Below, piece by piece: positions 1 through 8,625 of a stretch of 64,000 bases of DNA. A program made the translations under genes and the position numbers. Each line of letters opens with the position of its first letter. Position 1 is the stretch's first letter. The notes under the pieces were generated by a model. The model had not been told where the DNA came from, did not search any database, and was given only the letters and a program-made list of their open reading frames with translations. Source of the stretch: Prevotella sp. UBA2742 (GTDB lineage: Bacteria; Bacteroidota; Bacteroidia; Bacteroidales; Bacteroidaceae); contig DEJS01000019.1 in assembly GCA_002353485.1 (NCBI GenBank), positions 1 through 64,000 on the forward strand. Reading direction: 5' to 3'.

Positions 1-200
1 TACCTATATCAGTATAAGTCAAACATAAAATTGCTGGCTATCAAAAAACTTTTTCTGCGTATCGAAAATACTTTTTCCACGCAGTACAGGGAAATACTTG
101 TCTGCTGCAAGGGAAATAGTTGCTTCGTGCCGGGCGTGCGTATATCTAATAAGGTGGGAATGTTAAAAGTGTGTTAATTAGAAAAATAATGCCTGGAAAA

Positions 201-232
201 TTTGGAGGGAACGTATATTTGTTGTACTTTTG
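201..232 (+). promoter_or_regulatory. Bacteroidota-type promoter of the ABC/GntR operon
   Basis: TTTG at 201-204 and TACTTTTG at 225-232 are separated by 20 bp and match the Bacteroidota consensus (TTTG, 19-21 bp, TAnnTTTG). Transcription would start near 236, inside the palindrome that follows. The bases upstream (1-200) are AT-rich and show no gene. Confidence 0.75.
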
Positions 233-233
233 C

Positions 234-257
234 AGTGTACTATTAAAGTAGTACACT
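234..257. promoter_or_regulatory. Perfect palindrome, probable GntR/YtrA-type operator
   Basis: AGTGTACTA at 234-242 and TAGTACACT at 249-257 are perfect inverted copies around a 6-bp spacer. The palindrome begins two bases after the promoter -7 box and covers the expected transcription start, where a bound repressor would block initiation. The last gene of the operon (2792-3142) encodes a short GntR protein, and YtrA-subfamily regulators usually control their own ABC operon through such sites. Binding is inferred, not shown. Confidence 0.7.
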
Positions 258-292
258 AAAGAAGGTAATTATTCACTCTAAAAGATACGATT

Positions 293-1108
293 ATGATAGA
301 CGTTAAAAACATCAGTTTCAAGTATGCAGGCCAGAAGGAGTTGGTCTTCGACGATTTCAGTCTTCGGCTGGAGCAAAACCGCATCTATGGCCTGCTGGGT
401 AAGAACGGCACGGGCAAGTCGACCCTGCTCTACCTGATTGCAGGTCTGCTGCGCCCGAAGGCAGGTTCCGTTTTGTTCGACTCCGTCGCCACATGTAAGA
501 GGACGCCCGACGTGCTGTGCGAGATGTTCCTCGTGCCTGAGGAGTTCGACCTGCCCGCTATGTCACTCTCACAGTATGTCAGCATCAACGAACCCTTCTA
601 TCCGCGCTTCAGTCGCGAGGTGCTGGAGGCCTGCCTGAAGGACTTCGAACTCTCTACCGACCTGAAGTTGAACGCCCTGTCGATGGGTCAGAAGAAGAAA
701 GTATTCATGGCCTTCGCGCTGGCCACCAACACCCGTCTCCTGCTGATGGACGAGCCAACGAACGGGCTGGACATCCCCTCGAAGGCGCAGTTCCGCAAGG
801 TCATTGCCCAGTACATGACGGAGGAGCGCACACTCATCATCTCCACCCATCAGGTACACGACGTGGAGCAGTTGTTGGACCACATCCTCATCCTCTCGCC
901 GCAACGGCTGTTGCTCGACGCCTCGGTGCAGGAGATTCAGGAGAAATATACCTTCGAGTATCGCACCCCCGACCAGATGCAGGACGTGCTCTACAGCGAG
1001 CCCTCCCTGCAGGGCAATGCCGTCATTGCCGCTCGCAAGGCTGACAGTCCTGAGACACAAGTCAACCTGGAACTGCTGTTCAATGCCGTCAATGAAGGCA
1101 AGATATAA
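293..1108 (+). CDS. ABC transporter ATP-binding protein
   Basis: This is the ATPase of an ABC transporter, a cytoplasmic subunit of 271 residues. Walker A (GKNGTGKST) lies at about residues 36-44, the signature is LSMGQKKK, Walker B is LLLMDEPTNGLD, and the switch histidine is in ISTHQ. A 'MGQ' in place of 'GGQ' in the signature is common in the antibiotic-export-like family that travels with GntR regulators. It opens a four-gene operon with two membrane proteins and a GntR repressor. The substrate cannot be read from sequence; related operons respond to cell-envelope stress or peptide antibiotics. The start ATG follows the promoter and operator by about 35 bp. Confidence 0.9.
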   Translation: MIDVKNISFKYAGQKELVFDDFSLRLEQNRIYGLLGKNGTGKSTLLYLIAGLLRPKAGSVLFDSVATCKRTPDVLCEMFLVPEEFDLPAMSLSQYVSINEPFYPRFSREVLEACLKDFELSTDLKLNALSMGQKKKVFMAFALATNTRLLLMDEPTNGLDIPSKAQFRKVIAQYMTEERTLIISTHQVHDVEQLLDHILILSPQRLLLDASVQEIQEKYTFEYRTPDQMQDVLYSEPSLQGNAVIAARKADSPETQVNLELLFNAVNEGKI

Positions 1109-1139
1109 GACTACGAATTCACTAATTATACGAATTGTT

Positions 1140-1919
1140 ATGATTCAGTTTGATATACAAAGATTCGGAAAACTGGCCCGCTGGTCGCTGGTCAATGACA
1201 AGAAGTACTTCATCAAGAGCTTCTTGCAGGTCTTTGCCATCCTGACGTTCCTCTTCCTGTTCTTCACATGGGTGATGAACCGCGAGTCGGTGCATAGCAG
1301 CATCAATGCCTATGAGACCTGCTCCATTGCTGTCGTGTTTCTGTTTTCAACAACCGTCGTGCTGGGCTCTTCCTTTATGTTCTACAGCATGGAGGGCAAA
1401 CACGACATGCAGAACCTGATGATGCTGCCTGCCTCGAACTTCGAGAAATACCTGATGCGCTATGCCTCGTGGATACTCCTGTTGCCCCTTTATCTGGTGG
1501 CTTTGTTGGGTGCCGACGTGTTGCAGTATGTCGTCAACCTGATGGTGGGTCACGAGTACGTCACCTTCGTCACCTCCACGCTGGTGGACAGCCTCAGTCG
1601 TTTGTTCCAACTGGAAGTGCACAGCCATCTGCGCCATACGTTTCTGAACTCCCTGTTGTTGCTGGCCGTATGGTTCCATTCGCTCTACGCCCTGGGAGCC
1701 ACCTTCTTCCGCACCCGTAAGTTCAACTGGGTACTGACCACGCTCGTCATCATCCTGCTGAGTATCATTCCTAACACTCAGGTGTCTCCTGCGGAAGCAA
1801 CGACTACAGATTTGCTCATCACCGACCTCGTGGCCCTCTGCTGGACCATTCTGAACTTCTGGTTGTCTTATAGACTCTTCTGCCGTCAGCAGGTTATTGG
1901 TAAATTCATTAATTGGTAA
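1140..1919 (+). CDS. ABC transporter membrane protein, paralogue 1
   Basis: A 259-residue integral membrane protein with about six hydrophobic segments, probably the permease partner of the upstream ATPase. The frame is open further upstream, but the ATG at 1140 is chosen because it lies 31 bp after the ATPase stop and its product (MIQFDIQRFGKLARW) begins like the next gene's product (MNTFSFNRFGKMLRW). The two proteins also share a 'MMLPA(S/N)N(F/H)EK' stretch in the first third, so they arose by tandem duplication and may form a heterodimer. There is no characterised family that I can name. Confidence 0.75.
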   Translation: MIQFDIQRFGKLARWSLVNDKKYFIKSFLQVFAILTFLFLFFTWVMNRESVHSSINAYETCSIAVVFLFSTTVVLGSSFMFYSMEGKHDMQNLMMLPASNFEKYLMRYASWILLLPLYLVALLGADVLQYVVNLMVGHEYVTFVTSTLVDSLSRLFQLEVHSHLRHTFLNSLLLLAVWFHSLYALGATFFRTRKFNWVLTTLVIILLSIIPNTQVSPAEATTTDLLITDLVALCWTILNFWLSYRLFCRQQVIGKFINW

Positions 1920-1923
1920 AGCT

Positions 1924-2811
1924 ATGAATACGTTTAGTTTCAATAGATTTGGGAAGATGCTCCGCTGGGTGCTGAGTGTTAATCAGCGTCGAATACTTTA
2001 TGCTATAGCAGGCTCCGTCGTGGGTGTGTTTATGGCTGAAATGATACTGCTGAAAATGAGTAGTTTTGACTCTCCTCTCACCATGCTGCACTATTACGGA
2101 CAGATAGGTGCTGCCCTCTTTGCATTGGTGTCGCTCATCATGGTCAGCACCATCCTGTCGAGTGTGAACGAGAAGCGCAAGCGCGAGGCGTTCCTCATGC
2201 TGCCGGCAAACAATCACGAAAAATTCCTCGCCCTGATGACCTACACCTCCGTCGTCTGTGTGCTGGGTGTCTTCCTGGCTTTCGTCTTGGGCGACAGCCT
2301 CCGCATGGTGTGGTTCTGGATCAGTGGACCGTACACAGAGGCGGAGGTTTCGTATATAGGCAATCCAACGGAATACTATTACTGGTGGTCGTCGGCCATT
2401 CCCGAGATGGTGGATAATCTGACGCCTCGTATACTGGAGGCTGATTCCTGCAACTGGTTCTATCTGGTGATGTATATCGTCGTGATTGCTGCCATTGCCG
2501 TGTGGACACATTCGCTCCTGATTATAGGAGGGACGTTGTTCCGCAAATATTCATTCGTCATATCTTGTCTGGTGTTCATCTTGTTCTGGGTGATTTTTGG
2601 AAAGACGATGCAATATTTCGAATTCTCTATGTTTACATCTAATTGGGAAGATGGTAAATACGTGTCTGGCGAGGTTGGCATCCCGGCCTATATTCTCGCA
2701 GTACTGCTCCCCCTGCTCGCTGTCTTCAACTACTGGGCTTCGTTCCACATCTTCAAGAACTTACAATTGATTACTAATAAATGGTTGAACTATGACTTTC
2801 ACAAACGATAA
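1924..2811 (+). CDS. ABC transporter membrane protein, paralogue 2
   Basis: A 295-residue integral membrane protein and tandem paralogue of the preceding gene. The N-terminal FNRFGKMLRW motif and the 'MLPANNHEKF' motif are shared. The start is placed at the ATG at 1924, five bases after the upstream stop, rather than at an in-frame GTG at 1897 inside the upstream gene. Its 3' end overlaps the GntR gene by 20 bp, so the two are probably translationally coupled. It has roughly six membrane segments and a longer periplasmic loop than its partner. Confidence 0.75.
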   Translation: MNTFSFNRFGKMLRWVLSVNQRRILYAIAGSVVGVFMAEMILLKMSSFDSPLTMLHYYGQIGAALFALVSLIMVSTILSSVNEKRKREAFLMLPANNHEKFLALMTYTSVVCVLGVFLAFVLGDSLRMVWFWISGPYTEAEVSYIGNPTEYYYWWSSAIPEMVDNLTPRILEADSCNWFYLVMYIVVIAAIAVWTHSLLIIGGTLFRKYSFVISCLVFILFWVIFGKTMQYFEFSMFTSNWEDGKYVSGEVGIPAYILAVLLPLLAVFNYWASFHIFKNLQLITNKWLNYDFHKR

Positions 2812-3142
2812 AGCAATCTACCTGCAGATGGCGGACCGCCTCTGCGACGAGATACTGGCAGGTACGTACAAGGAGGACGACCGCATTCCAAGCGTCCGCG
2901 AGTATGCCGTCCTGCTACAGGTGAACACCAATACGGCCGTCAAGGCCTACGACGAGCTGGCTCGCGCGAACATTATATATAATAAGCGCGGTCTGGGATA
3001 CTTTGTCTCGCCAGGTGCCAAAGAGCAGATACTGACGGAGCGCCGTCGCGACTTCATGGACAACCGGCTGCCTGAACTGTTCCGACAGATGCGCCTGCTG
3101 GGCATCGGAATCGAGGAGGTCTGCAAGGCATGGGAGCAATGA
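2792..3142 (+). CDS. GntR family transcriptional regulator, YtrA-like
   Basis: A 116-residue DNA-binding protein. The N-terminal winged helix-turn-helix (about residues 8-75) has typical GntR features: 'IYLQMADRLCDEILAGTYKEDDRIPSVREYA' split across helix 1, then 'VNTNTAVKAYDEL' as recognition helix, then the wing ('GLGYFV'). The C-terminal part is only about 40 residues, too short for a FadR or HutC effector domain, which fits the YtrA subfamily. It overlaps the upstream permease gene by 20 bp and closes the operon. It probably represses the operon through the palindrome at 234-257. Confidence 0.85.
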   Translation: MTFTNDKAIYLQMADRLCDEILAGTYKEDDRIPSVREYAVLLQVNTNTAVKAYDELARANIIYNKRGLGYFVSPGAKEQILTERRRDFMDNRLPELFRQMRLLGIGIEEVCKAWEQ

Positions 3143-3244
3143 TTTGCTTCAATCTCTTGGCAAAATGATAAAATGTCGTCAGGATATGCCGTAGTCTGCA
3201 ACTTTCTGACTACCTTTGCCGTCGAATAGACAAAAACCAACCGC

Positions 3245-3907
3245 ATGATTCACTTAAAGGACATACATAAAACCTATCAGGGCGCCCAGCCGCTACACGT
3301 TCTGAAGGGCATCACACTCGATATTCAGAAAGGCGAGTTCGTCAGTATCATGGGGGCGTCAGGCTCAGGCAAGTCTACTTTGCTTAACATTTTGGGTATT
3401 CTCGACAACTATGACAGTGGCGTCTACGAGCTGGCAGGTGTACCCATTTGGAATCTCTCAGAAACCCGTGCCGCTGAGTATCGCAACCATATGATTGGCT
3501 TCATCTTCCAGTCGTTCAATCTTATCTCGTTCAAGACGGCCGTCGAGAATGTAGAACTGCCTTTGTTCTATCAGGGCGTGTCGCGCAGGAAACGTCACCA
3601 GATGGCTCTCGACTATCTGGAGCGCCTGGGACTGCTGGACTGGGCTGAGCACTATCCCAACGAGCTTTCTGGAGGTCAGCGACAGCGTGTGGCTATAGCT
3701 CGTGCACTCATCACCAAACCACAGATTATCCTGGCTGATGAACCCACGGGAGCCCTTGACTCGAAAACCTCTGTCGAAGTGATGCAACTGCTGAAACAGC
3801 TGAACCGTGACGAAGGCATCACCCAGATTATTGTTACTCACGACCCTAGCGTAGCAGAGCAGACCAACCGTGTCATACGCATCAAGGACGGACTCATTGA
3901 AGAGTAA
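3245..3907 (+). CDS. MacB/LolD-type ABC transporter ATPase
   Basis: A 220-residue ATPase of the MacB/LolD/FtsE class. Walker A (GASGSGKST) lies at 37-45, the signature is LSGGQRQRVAIARAL, Walker B is IILADEPTGALD, and the switch histidine is in IVTHDPSVAEQ. It is encoded just upstream of two MacB-like permeases and a periplasmic adaptor, so the four genes form a tripartite-type export system with the outer-membrane channel encoded elsewhere. A TACCTTTG box at 3211-3218 may be its promoter, which would make it independent of the GntR operon. Confidence 0.92.
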   Translation: MIHLKDIHKTYQGAQPLHVLKGITLDIQKGEFVSIMGASGSGKSTLLNILGILDNYDSGVYELAGVPIWNLSETRAAEYRNHMIGFIFQSFNLISFKTAVENVELPLFYQGVSRRKRHQMALDYLERLGLLDWAEHYPNELSGGQRQRVAIARALITKPQIILADEPTGALDSKTSVEVMQLLKQLNRDEGITQIIVTHDPSVAEQTNRVIRIKDGLIEE

Positions 3908-3951
3908 TGAAGAGAAAACCAACGCTTACATTGTAAATATAAAACTAACCG

Positions 3952-5208
3952 ATGTTTGAACTGCTGAAGGAAATATCGCAGACGGCCAAGCGCAACAAGT
4001 TGCGCACGGCGCTGACTGGCTTTGCAGTGGCCTGGGGCATCTTCATGCTCATCGTGCTGCTGGGGGCTGGCAACGGACTCATCAACGCTCAGCTCAGACA
4101 GTCGAGCCGTTTTCTGTCCAACTCGATGGTGGTATTCGGCGGGCGCACCTCGAAAGCCTATCAAGGCCTCCAAGAAGGACGGCACATCAATCTGCAGACA
4201 CGAGACGTTGCCACTACCGATGCTGAGTTTAGTAGCGTTATCGACCAGGTGGGCGCCTGTTATGACGTCGCAACAATCATCAGTAGTGGCGACGAATACA
4301 TCAGTACGAATATCGTTGGTGTCTATCCCAACCATACAAAGGTAGACAAGATGGAGGTGCTTTTCGGTCGCTTCATCAACGAAATAGACTTGCGCGAGAA
4401 GCGCAAGGTGCTGGTGCTGAGCAACAAGCAGGCAAGGGAACTGGCCCCCCATGACTACAAGTCGTTGTTGGGCCGTTACGTTAAAGTGAACAACTTTGCC
4501 TTCAAGGTGGTAGGCATCTACAAGGATAATGAGAACGGACAGTCGGATGCCTATTCCTCGTACTCTGCTATCAAGGGCATCTTTGGGGCTAATACGGACA
4601 ATGCTGGTACCATAGAGTTTACATTCCATGGACTGCCCACTGAGGAGGCTAACGAAAACTTTGAGCACGACTACCGGCAGCGTCTGAATGCTAACCACCA
4701 GGCGCATCCCGATGATGAGACCAGTATATGGCTATGGAACCGCTATACGCAGAACATGCAGATGGAGGAGGGCATCGGTATCATTCGTACGGCTCTCTGG
4801 GTGGTCGGACTGCTTACCCTGTTGTCTGGTATTGTCGGCGTGTCGAACATCATGCTTATTACGGTGAAGGAACGTACTCACGAGTTCGGCATTCGCAAGG
4901 CTATCGGAGCCAAGCCCTGGGGTATTTTGCGCTTGATAATAGTCGAGAGTGTCATCATCACTACCTTCTTCGGCTATATAGGCATGGTGCTGGGGGTCAT
5001 GGCCAACGAGTACATGGATGCCACGCTGGGCCATGACGTGATAGACACTGGACTATTCCAGGCCACCATGTTTGTAGACCCTACCGTAGGACTCGACGTA
5101 TGTATCGAGGCCACTATGGTTATGATTATCGCTGGAACCGTCGCAGGGCTCATCCCAGCCCTTAAGGCCAGCAGGATACGCCCCATCGAGGCACTCCGCG
5201 CTGACTAA
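3952..5208 (+). CDS. MacB-like ABC transporter permease 1
   Basis: A 418-residue permease with the MacB layout: one N-terminal membrane helix (about residues 18-40), a large periplasmic MacB-core domain, and three C-terminal helices from about 285 onward. The FtsX-type C-terminal domain carries the conserved 'GVSNIMLITVKERTHEFGIRKAIGA' region (here read as two pieces, GVSNIMLIT and ERTHEFGIRKAIGA). It lacks the fused ATPase of E. coli MacB because the ATPase is a separate gene. It probably pairs with the next permease. Confidence 0.9.
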   Translation: MFELLKEISQTAKRNKLRTALTGFAVAWGIFMLIVLLGAGNGLINAQLRQSSRFLSNSMVVFGGRTSKAYQGLQEGRHINLQTRDVATTDAEFSSVIDQVGACYDVATIISSGDEYISTNIVGVYPNHTKVDKMEVLFGRFINEIDLREKRKVLVLSNKQARELAPHDYKSLLGRYVKVNNFAFKVVGIYKDNENGQSDAYSSYSAIKGIFGANTDNAGTIEFTFHGLPTEEANENFEHDYRQRLNANHQAHPDDETSIWLWNRYTQNMQMEEGIGIIRTALWVVGLLTLLSGIVGVSNIMLITVKERTHEFGIRKAIGAKPWGILRLIIVESVIITTFFGYIGMVLGVMANEYMDATLGHDVIDTGLFQATMFVDPTVGLDVCIEATMVMIIAGTVAGLIPALKASRIRPIEALRAD

Positions 5209-5231
5209 CTAAATTATGAACAGTGAGTGTT

Positions 5232-6488
5232 ATGAGAATAGACATTGACTCCTATCGTGAAATACTGGACACGCTGACGCGCAACAAATCGCGCTCGCTG
5301 TTGACGGGCTTCGGCGTCTTCTGGGGCGTCTTTATGTTAGTGGTACTCATGGGCGGCGGACAGGGTATGAAAGAAATGCTGAACAAGAACTTTGAAGGCT
5401 TTGCCCAGAACACTACCTTTATCTGGGCCCAGCAGACAAGCAAACCTTATAAGGGCTTTCGCAAAGGACGCTGGTGGGCCATGGATTACAAGGACATTGA
5501 ACGCCTCAAACAGCGTGTGCCTGAGCTTAGCACAGTAGCTCCCGTCCTGTTTGGCTCCTGGGGGTCGTCGAATACTGCCTACTATGGTGACCAGAAGACT
5601 CAGCCACGCATACAGGGTGTCACGCCCGACTTTGCTGACATCGTTGCCCCGCGCATGTATTACGGCCGCTACATCAATGAGATGGACCTGCGTCAGCACC
5701 GGAAGGTATGCGTATTGGGCAAGAAAATATATAAAGACCTCTTTAAGGAAGGTGGCGATCCCTGTGGCAAGAGCATCCGCATAGATTCTACCTACTATCA
5801 GGTCATAGGCGTCGACTATAACGCCAGTGGGGGCATGAACTTCAATGGAAGAGCCGAAGAAAAGATCACCCTGCCGCTGACGCTGGTGCAGCAGACCTAT
5901 AATCGCGGCAACGAGGTGGACATGATAGCCGTGACAGGGCGGCGGGGAGTCGTGATGAGCCGTTTGGCTCCTCACATACGTGAGACCATAGCTCGTGCGC
6001 ACTTCATCGATCCAAAGGACGAACAAGGCGTCATGGTGTTCAATACTGAAGTGCTATTCCAGCTGCTCGACTCACTTTTCCGTGGTGTCAACTTCCTCAT
6101 CTGGCTCGTTGGACTGGGCACGCTGCTGGCAGGAGCCATCGGTGTCAGCAACATCATGATGGTTACCGTGCGCGAACGGACCACGGAGATAGGCATCCGA
6201 CGCGCAATAGGTGCCACCCCAAGAATGATACTCTCGCAAATCATCTCTGAAAGCATCGTCCTCACCCTTGTGGCAGGCATGTCAGGCATACTCTTCGGAG
6301 TCTTCATACTGCAGATGCTGGAACTAGGTAATACCGAAGACGGCATTCTGACGGTCCGCTTCCAGATAGGCTTCTGGACGGCCCTACTTGCAGCCTTCGC
6401 CGTTTCGTTGATGGGCATGCTGGCGGGACTGGCACCTGCCGCCCGTGCCATGTCCATCAAACCTGTCGACGCTATGCGCGATGAATAA
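5232..6488 (+). CDS. MacB-like ABC transporter permease 2
   Basis: A 418-residue second permease of the same class, with an N-terminal helix, a MacB-core periplasmic domain and an FtsX C-terminal domain containing 'GVSNIMMVTVRERTTEIG'. The ATG at 5232 is preferred over an in-frame GTG at 5223 because the product (MRIDIDSYREILDTL) then begins with the amphipathic helix typical of these proteins. It follows the first permease after 23 bp and probably forms a heterodimer with it. Confidence 0.88.
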   Translation: MRIDIDSYREILDTLTRNKSRSLLTGFGVFWGVFMLVVLMGGGQGMKEMLNKNFEGFAQNTTFIWAQQTSKPYKGFRKGRWWAMDYKDIERLKQRVPELSTVAPVLFGSWGSSNTAYYGDQKTQPRIQGVTPDFADIVAPRMYYGRYINEMDLRQHRKVCVLGKKIYKDLFKEGGDPCGKSIRIDSTYYQVIGVDYNASGGMNFNGRAEEKITLPLTLVQQTYNRGNEVDMIAVTGRRGVVMSRLAPHIRETIARAHFIDPKDEQGVMVFNTEVLFQLLDSLFRGVNFLIWLVGLGTLLAGAIGVSNIMMVTVRERTTEIGIRRAIGATPRMILSQIISESIVLTLVAGMSGILFGVFILQMLELGNTEDGILTVRFQIGFWTALLAAFAVSLMGMLAGLAPAARAMSIKPVDAMRDE

Positions 6489-6568
6489 AGAAAGGGGTAC
6501 AAAACCCGAAGACCTCAAAACTTTGAAATATCGTAATATAGAAATCTCGAAATATAAAAATAAGAACA

Positions 6569-7696
6569 ATGAAGAAGTATTCAAAACTGATTATCGCAGC
6601 CCTTATCGCGCTGGTGTTTATCGGAACCTTCGTCTTCCTTTGGCAGAAAAGCCAGCCCAAGGAAGTGGTCTATCAGGAGTTTACTCCCACCCAGAACCAA
6701 GTGCAGAAGACAACCATTATTACGGGCAAGATAGAGCCCCGCAACGAGGTGAACATCAAGCCCCAGATTTCGGGCATTATTACCCAGCTGCTGAAGGAAC
6801 CAGGACAGTATGTTCAGCAGGGCGAGGTCATTGCCAAGGTGAAGGTAATCCCTGATATGGGACAACTGTCGTCGGCCGAGGCCCGTGTGCGGCTGGCCAA
6901 CATTAACCTGCAACAGGCCAAGGTAGACTATGACCGCCAAAAGAAGCTCCATGATAAACAGCTGGTGTCTGCCGACGAGTTCGAGAAGATACGTCAGAAA
7001 CTGCAGCAGGCTCAGGAAGAGCTGACGGCAGCTCAGGACGCCCTGCAGGTAGTGCGCGACGGTGTGTCCAAGTCGAATGCCTCGGCGTCGTCCACCTTGG
7101 TGCGTTCCACCATCAGCGGCGTCATACTCGACGTACCCGTCAAGGTAGGCAACTCGGTCATCAACTCCAACACCTTCAACGACGGTACCACCATAGCCTC
7201 GGTGGCTAACATGAACGATCTCATCTTCCGTGGCAACATCGACGAGACCGAGGTGGGCCAGCTGGTACAAGGGATGCCCATGAAGATTACCATCGGTGCC
7301 CTGCAGGACTTGAAGTTTGACGCCTCCCTGGAGTATATCTCGCCCAAGGCCACAGAGAGCAATGGCGCCAACCAGTTCGAGATAAAGGCTGCCGTACAGT
7401 TGTCTGACACTTCTGCATCTGGTAACAGCACCCTACGTTCGGGCTATTCTGCCAATGCAGAGATAGTGCTTGCTGAAGTACAGAAGGCACTCACCATTCC
7501 TGAGAGCGCTATCGAGTTCTCTGGCGACTCCACCTTTGTATATGTCATAAAAGGTGAGGGCAAGGCGAAGACATACTTGCGTCAGCCCGTCACCACAGGC
7601 CTCTCTGACGGTGTGAACATCGAAATCAAGAAGGGCCTCACAGCCAAGGACAAGGTGCGAGGCCCAGAGGTAATAGCAGACGAAAAGGAGAACTGA
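6569..7696 (+). CDS. HlyD/MacA-type periplasmic adaptor (membrane fusion protein)
   Basis: A 375-residue adaptor linking an inner-membrane transporter to an outer-membrane channel. An N-terminal membrane anchor (about 7-25) is followed by a barrel-sandwich half ('NEVNIKPQISGIITQLL'), an alpha-hairpin coiled coil (about 105-165, rich in Q/E/K/A), the second lipoyl half ('STISGVILDVPVKVGNSV') and a beta-barrel plus membrane-proximal domain. It is the last gene of the MacB-like operon. Its stop codon lies inside a long perfect palindrome. Confidence 0.9.
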   Translation: MKKYSKLIIAALIALVFIGTFVFLWQKSQPKEVVYQEFTPTQNQVQKTTIITGKIEPRNEVNIKPQISGIITQLLKEPGQYVQQGEVIAKVKVIPDMGQLSSAEARVRLANINLQQAKVDYDRQKKLHDKQLVSADEFEKIRQKLQQAQEELTAAQDALQVVRDGVSKSNASASSTLVRSTISGVILDVPVKVGNSVINSNTFNDGTTIASVANMNDLIFRGNIDETEVGQLVQGMPMKITIGALQDLKFDASLEYISPKATESNGANQFEIKAAVQLSDTSASGNSTLRSGYSANAEIVLAEVQKALTIPESAIEFSGDSTFVYVIKGEGKAKTYLRQPVTTGLSDGVNIEIKKGLTAKDKVRGPEVIADEKEN

Positions 7697-7719
7697 TCAG
7701 TTCTCCTTTTCGTCTGCTA
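7674..7719. terminator. 46-bp perfect palindrome spanning the adaptor stop codon, probable bidirectional terminator
   Basis: Bases 7674-7696 and 7697-7719 are exact inverted copies of 23 nt with no spacer. The left arm codes for the last residues and stop of the adaptor. The run of T/C on the right and A/G on the left suit a terminator for both this operon and the convergent minus-strand pair. The absence of any loop and the length are unusual. Confidence 0.7.
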
Positions 7720-7724
7720 GTTCT

Positions 7725-8198
7725 TCATTTTCTTCTAAAATGCATTTCATTACCGCCACTTGAAGACTTCAGGGTCATCTCTGAAAGTCCTAAGTCTGTA
7801 ATCTTGTAATATCCTAATATTCCATAATCATACAGTACAATATATCTTCCCTTCGTCTTTTTCCCTACCTTAGACTTGTCAAATTTTGCGGGAACAGCGT
7901 CACTAAGATAGTAATAGCCAGAATCCACATAGGTTTTCCCGTTTTTGCGTGACTGGCTCACATCAATTAGCATATCGCGCGTAAATCTTATAGTCCACGT
8001 ACGACCTTCTGGCTCATCTAAAGAAGTCCATTCTGTATCATACAAGACATCCGTGGTTATGGGATAAGCTTCTTCTACAACCACCTTGTTCGTAGCATAC
8101 TGGGATGGTTCTGAAGGATACAGGATACAGCATATTGCCAACCCAGCACAAAGGGCTAAAGCAAGAGCCCAATAACACCATCTATTATTATTGTTCAT
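7725..8198 (-). CDS. Unknown membrane-anchored protein, paralogue of the next gene
   Basis: A 157-residue protein of unknown function. The start is taken at 8198, where ATG overlaps the TGA of the upstream gene (ATGA), a translational-coupling arrangement; an in-frame ATG at 8222 lies within the upstream gene. An N-terminal hydrophobic segment (about 7-27) is a membrane anchor or signal. The C-terminal half has 'YYYLSD...F(D)...VGKKTKGRYIV', which matches 'SYYLAD...YFD...VGKKSRGRYII' in the neighbouring gene, so the two are tandem paralogues. They probably share one mRNA. Confidence 0.7.
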   Translation of the reverse strand: MNNNNRWCYWALALALCAGLAICCILYPSEPSQYATNKVVVEEAYPITTDVLYDTEWTSLDEPEGRTWTIRFTRDMLIDVSQSRKNGKTYVDSGYYYLSDAVPAKFDKSKVGKKTKGRYIVLYDYGILGYYKITDLGLSEMTLKSSSGGNEMHFRRK

Positions 8199-8611
8199 TT
8201 GTTCTCCTTTTTCTTCTTCCAAACCAGTATGGCTCCTAACCTGTTTTTCAGCTGTATCTCATTGGCCGACGCAGAAACTACCTCCTTGCAAACAGCTTTT
8301 CCGTCATATCGCTTCTGGATGATATACCTCCCCCTGCTCTTCTTTCCCACTTGCTGGTCGTCAAAATATTCAGTTTTTGTATCTGCCAAATAATAACTGT
8401 TACACGCCGATAGGGTCTTTTTATCTTTCTTATAATAAATCGTCTCCTTCAGTTGTGAATCAGTAAACTGAAATGTGGTGTGTCTGTACGACGAGTAGTC
8501 GGGCGAAGTTAATTCCCATTTAGCACTCTTTAAAAGTTCAATACTCACCTTTTGTGCCTTACTTTCAAGTAGACACGTTGATAATATTATCAAATATACT
8601 AATCTTTTCAT
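8195..8611 (-). CDS. Unknown small secreted protein, paralogue of the previous gene
   Basis: A 138-residue protein of unknown function with a signal peptide (about residues 1-19, ending CLLESKAQ). The mature part is lysine- and serine-rich and contains 'FDDQQVGKKSRGRYII' in common with the downstream gene. Both look like small beta-rich periplasmic domains. It starts 14 bp after the end of a gene remnant at 8626-8742, which suggests the set was once longer. Confidence 0.65.
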   Translation of the reverse strand: MKRLVYLIILSTCLLESKAQKVSIELLKSAKWELTSPDYSSYRHTTFQFTDSQLKETIYYKKDKKTLSACNSYYLADTKTEYFDDQQVGKKSRGRYIIQKRYDGKAVCKEVVSASANEIQLKNRLGAILVWKKKKENK

Positions 8612-8625
8612 AAAAACATAAACAA

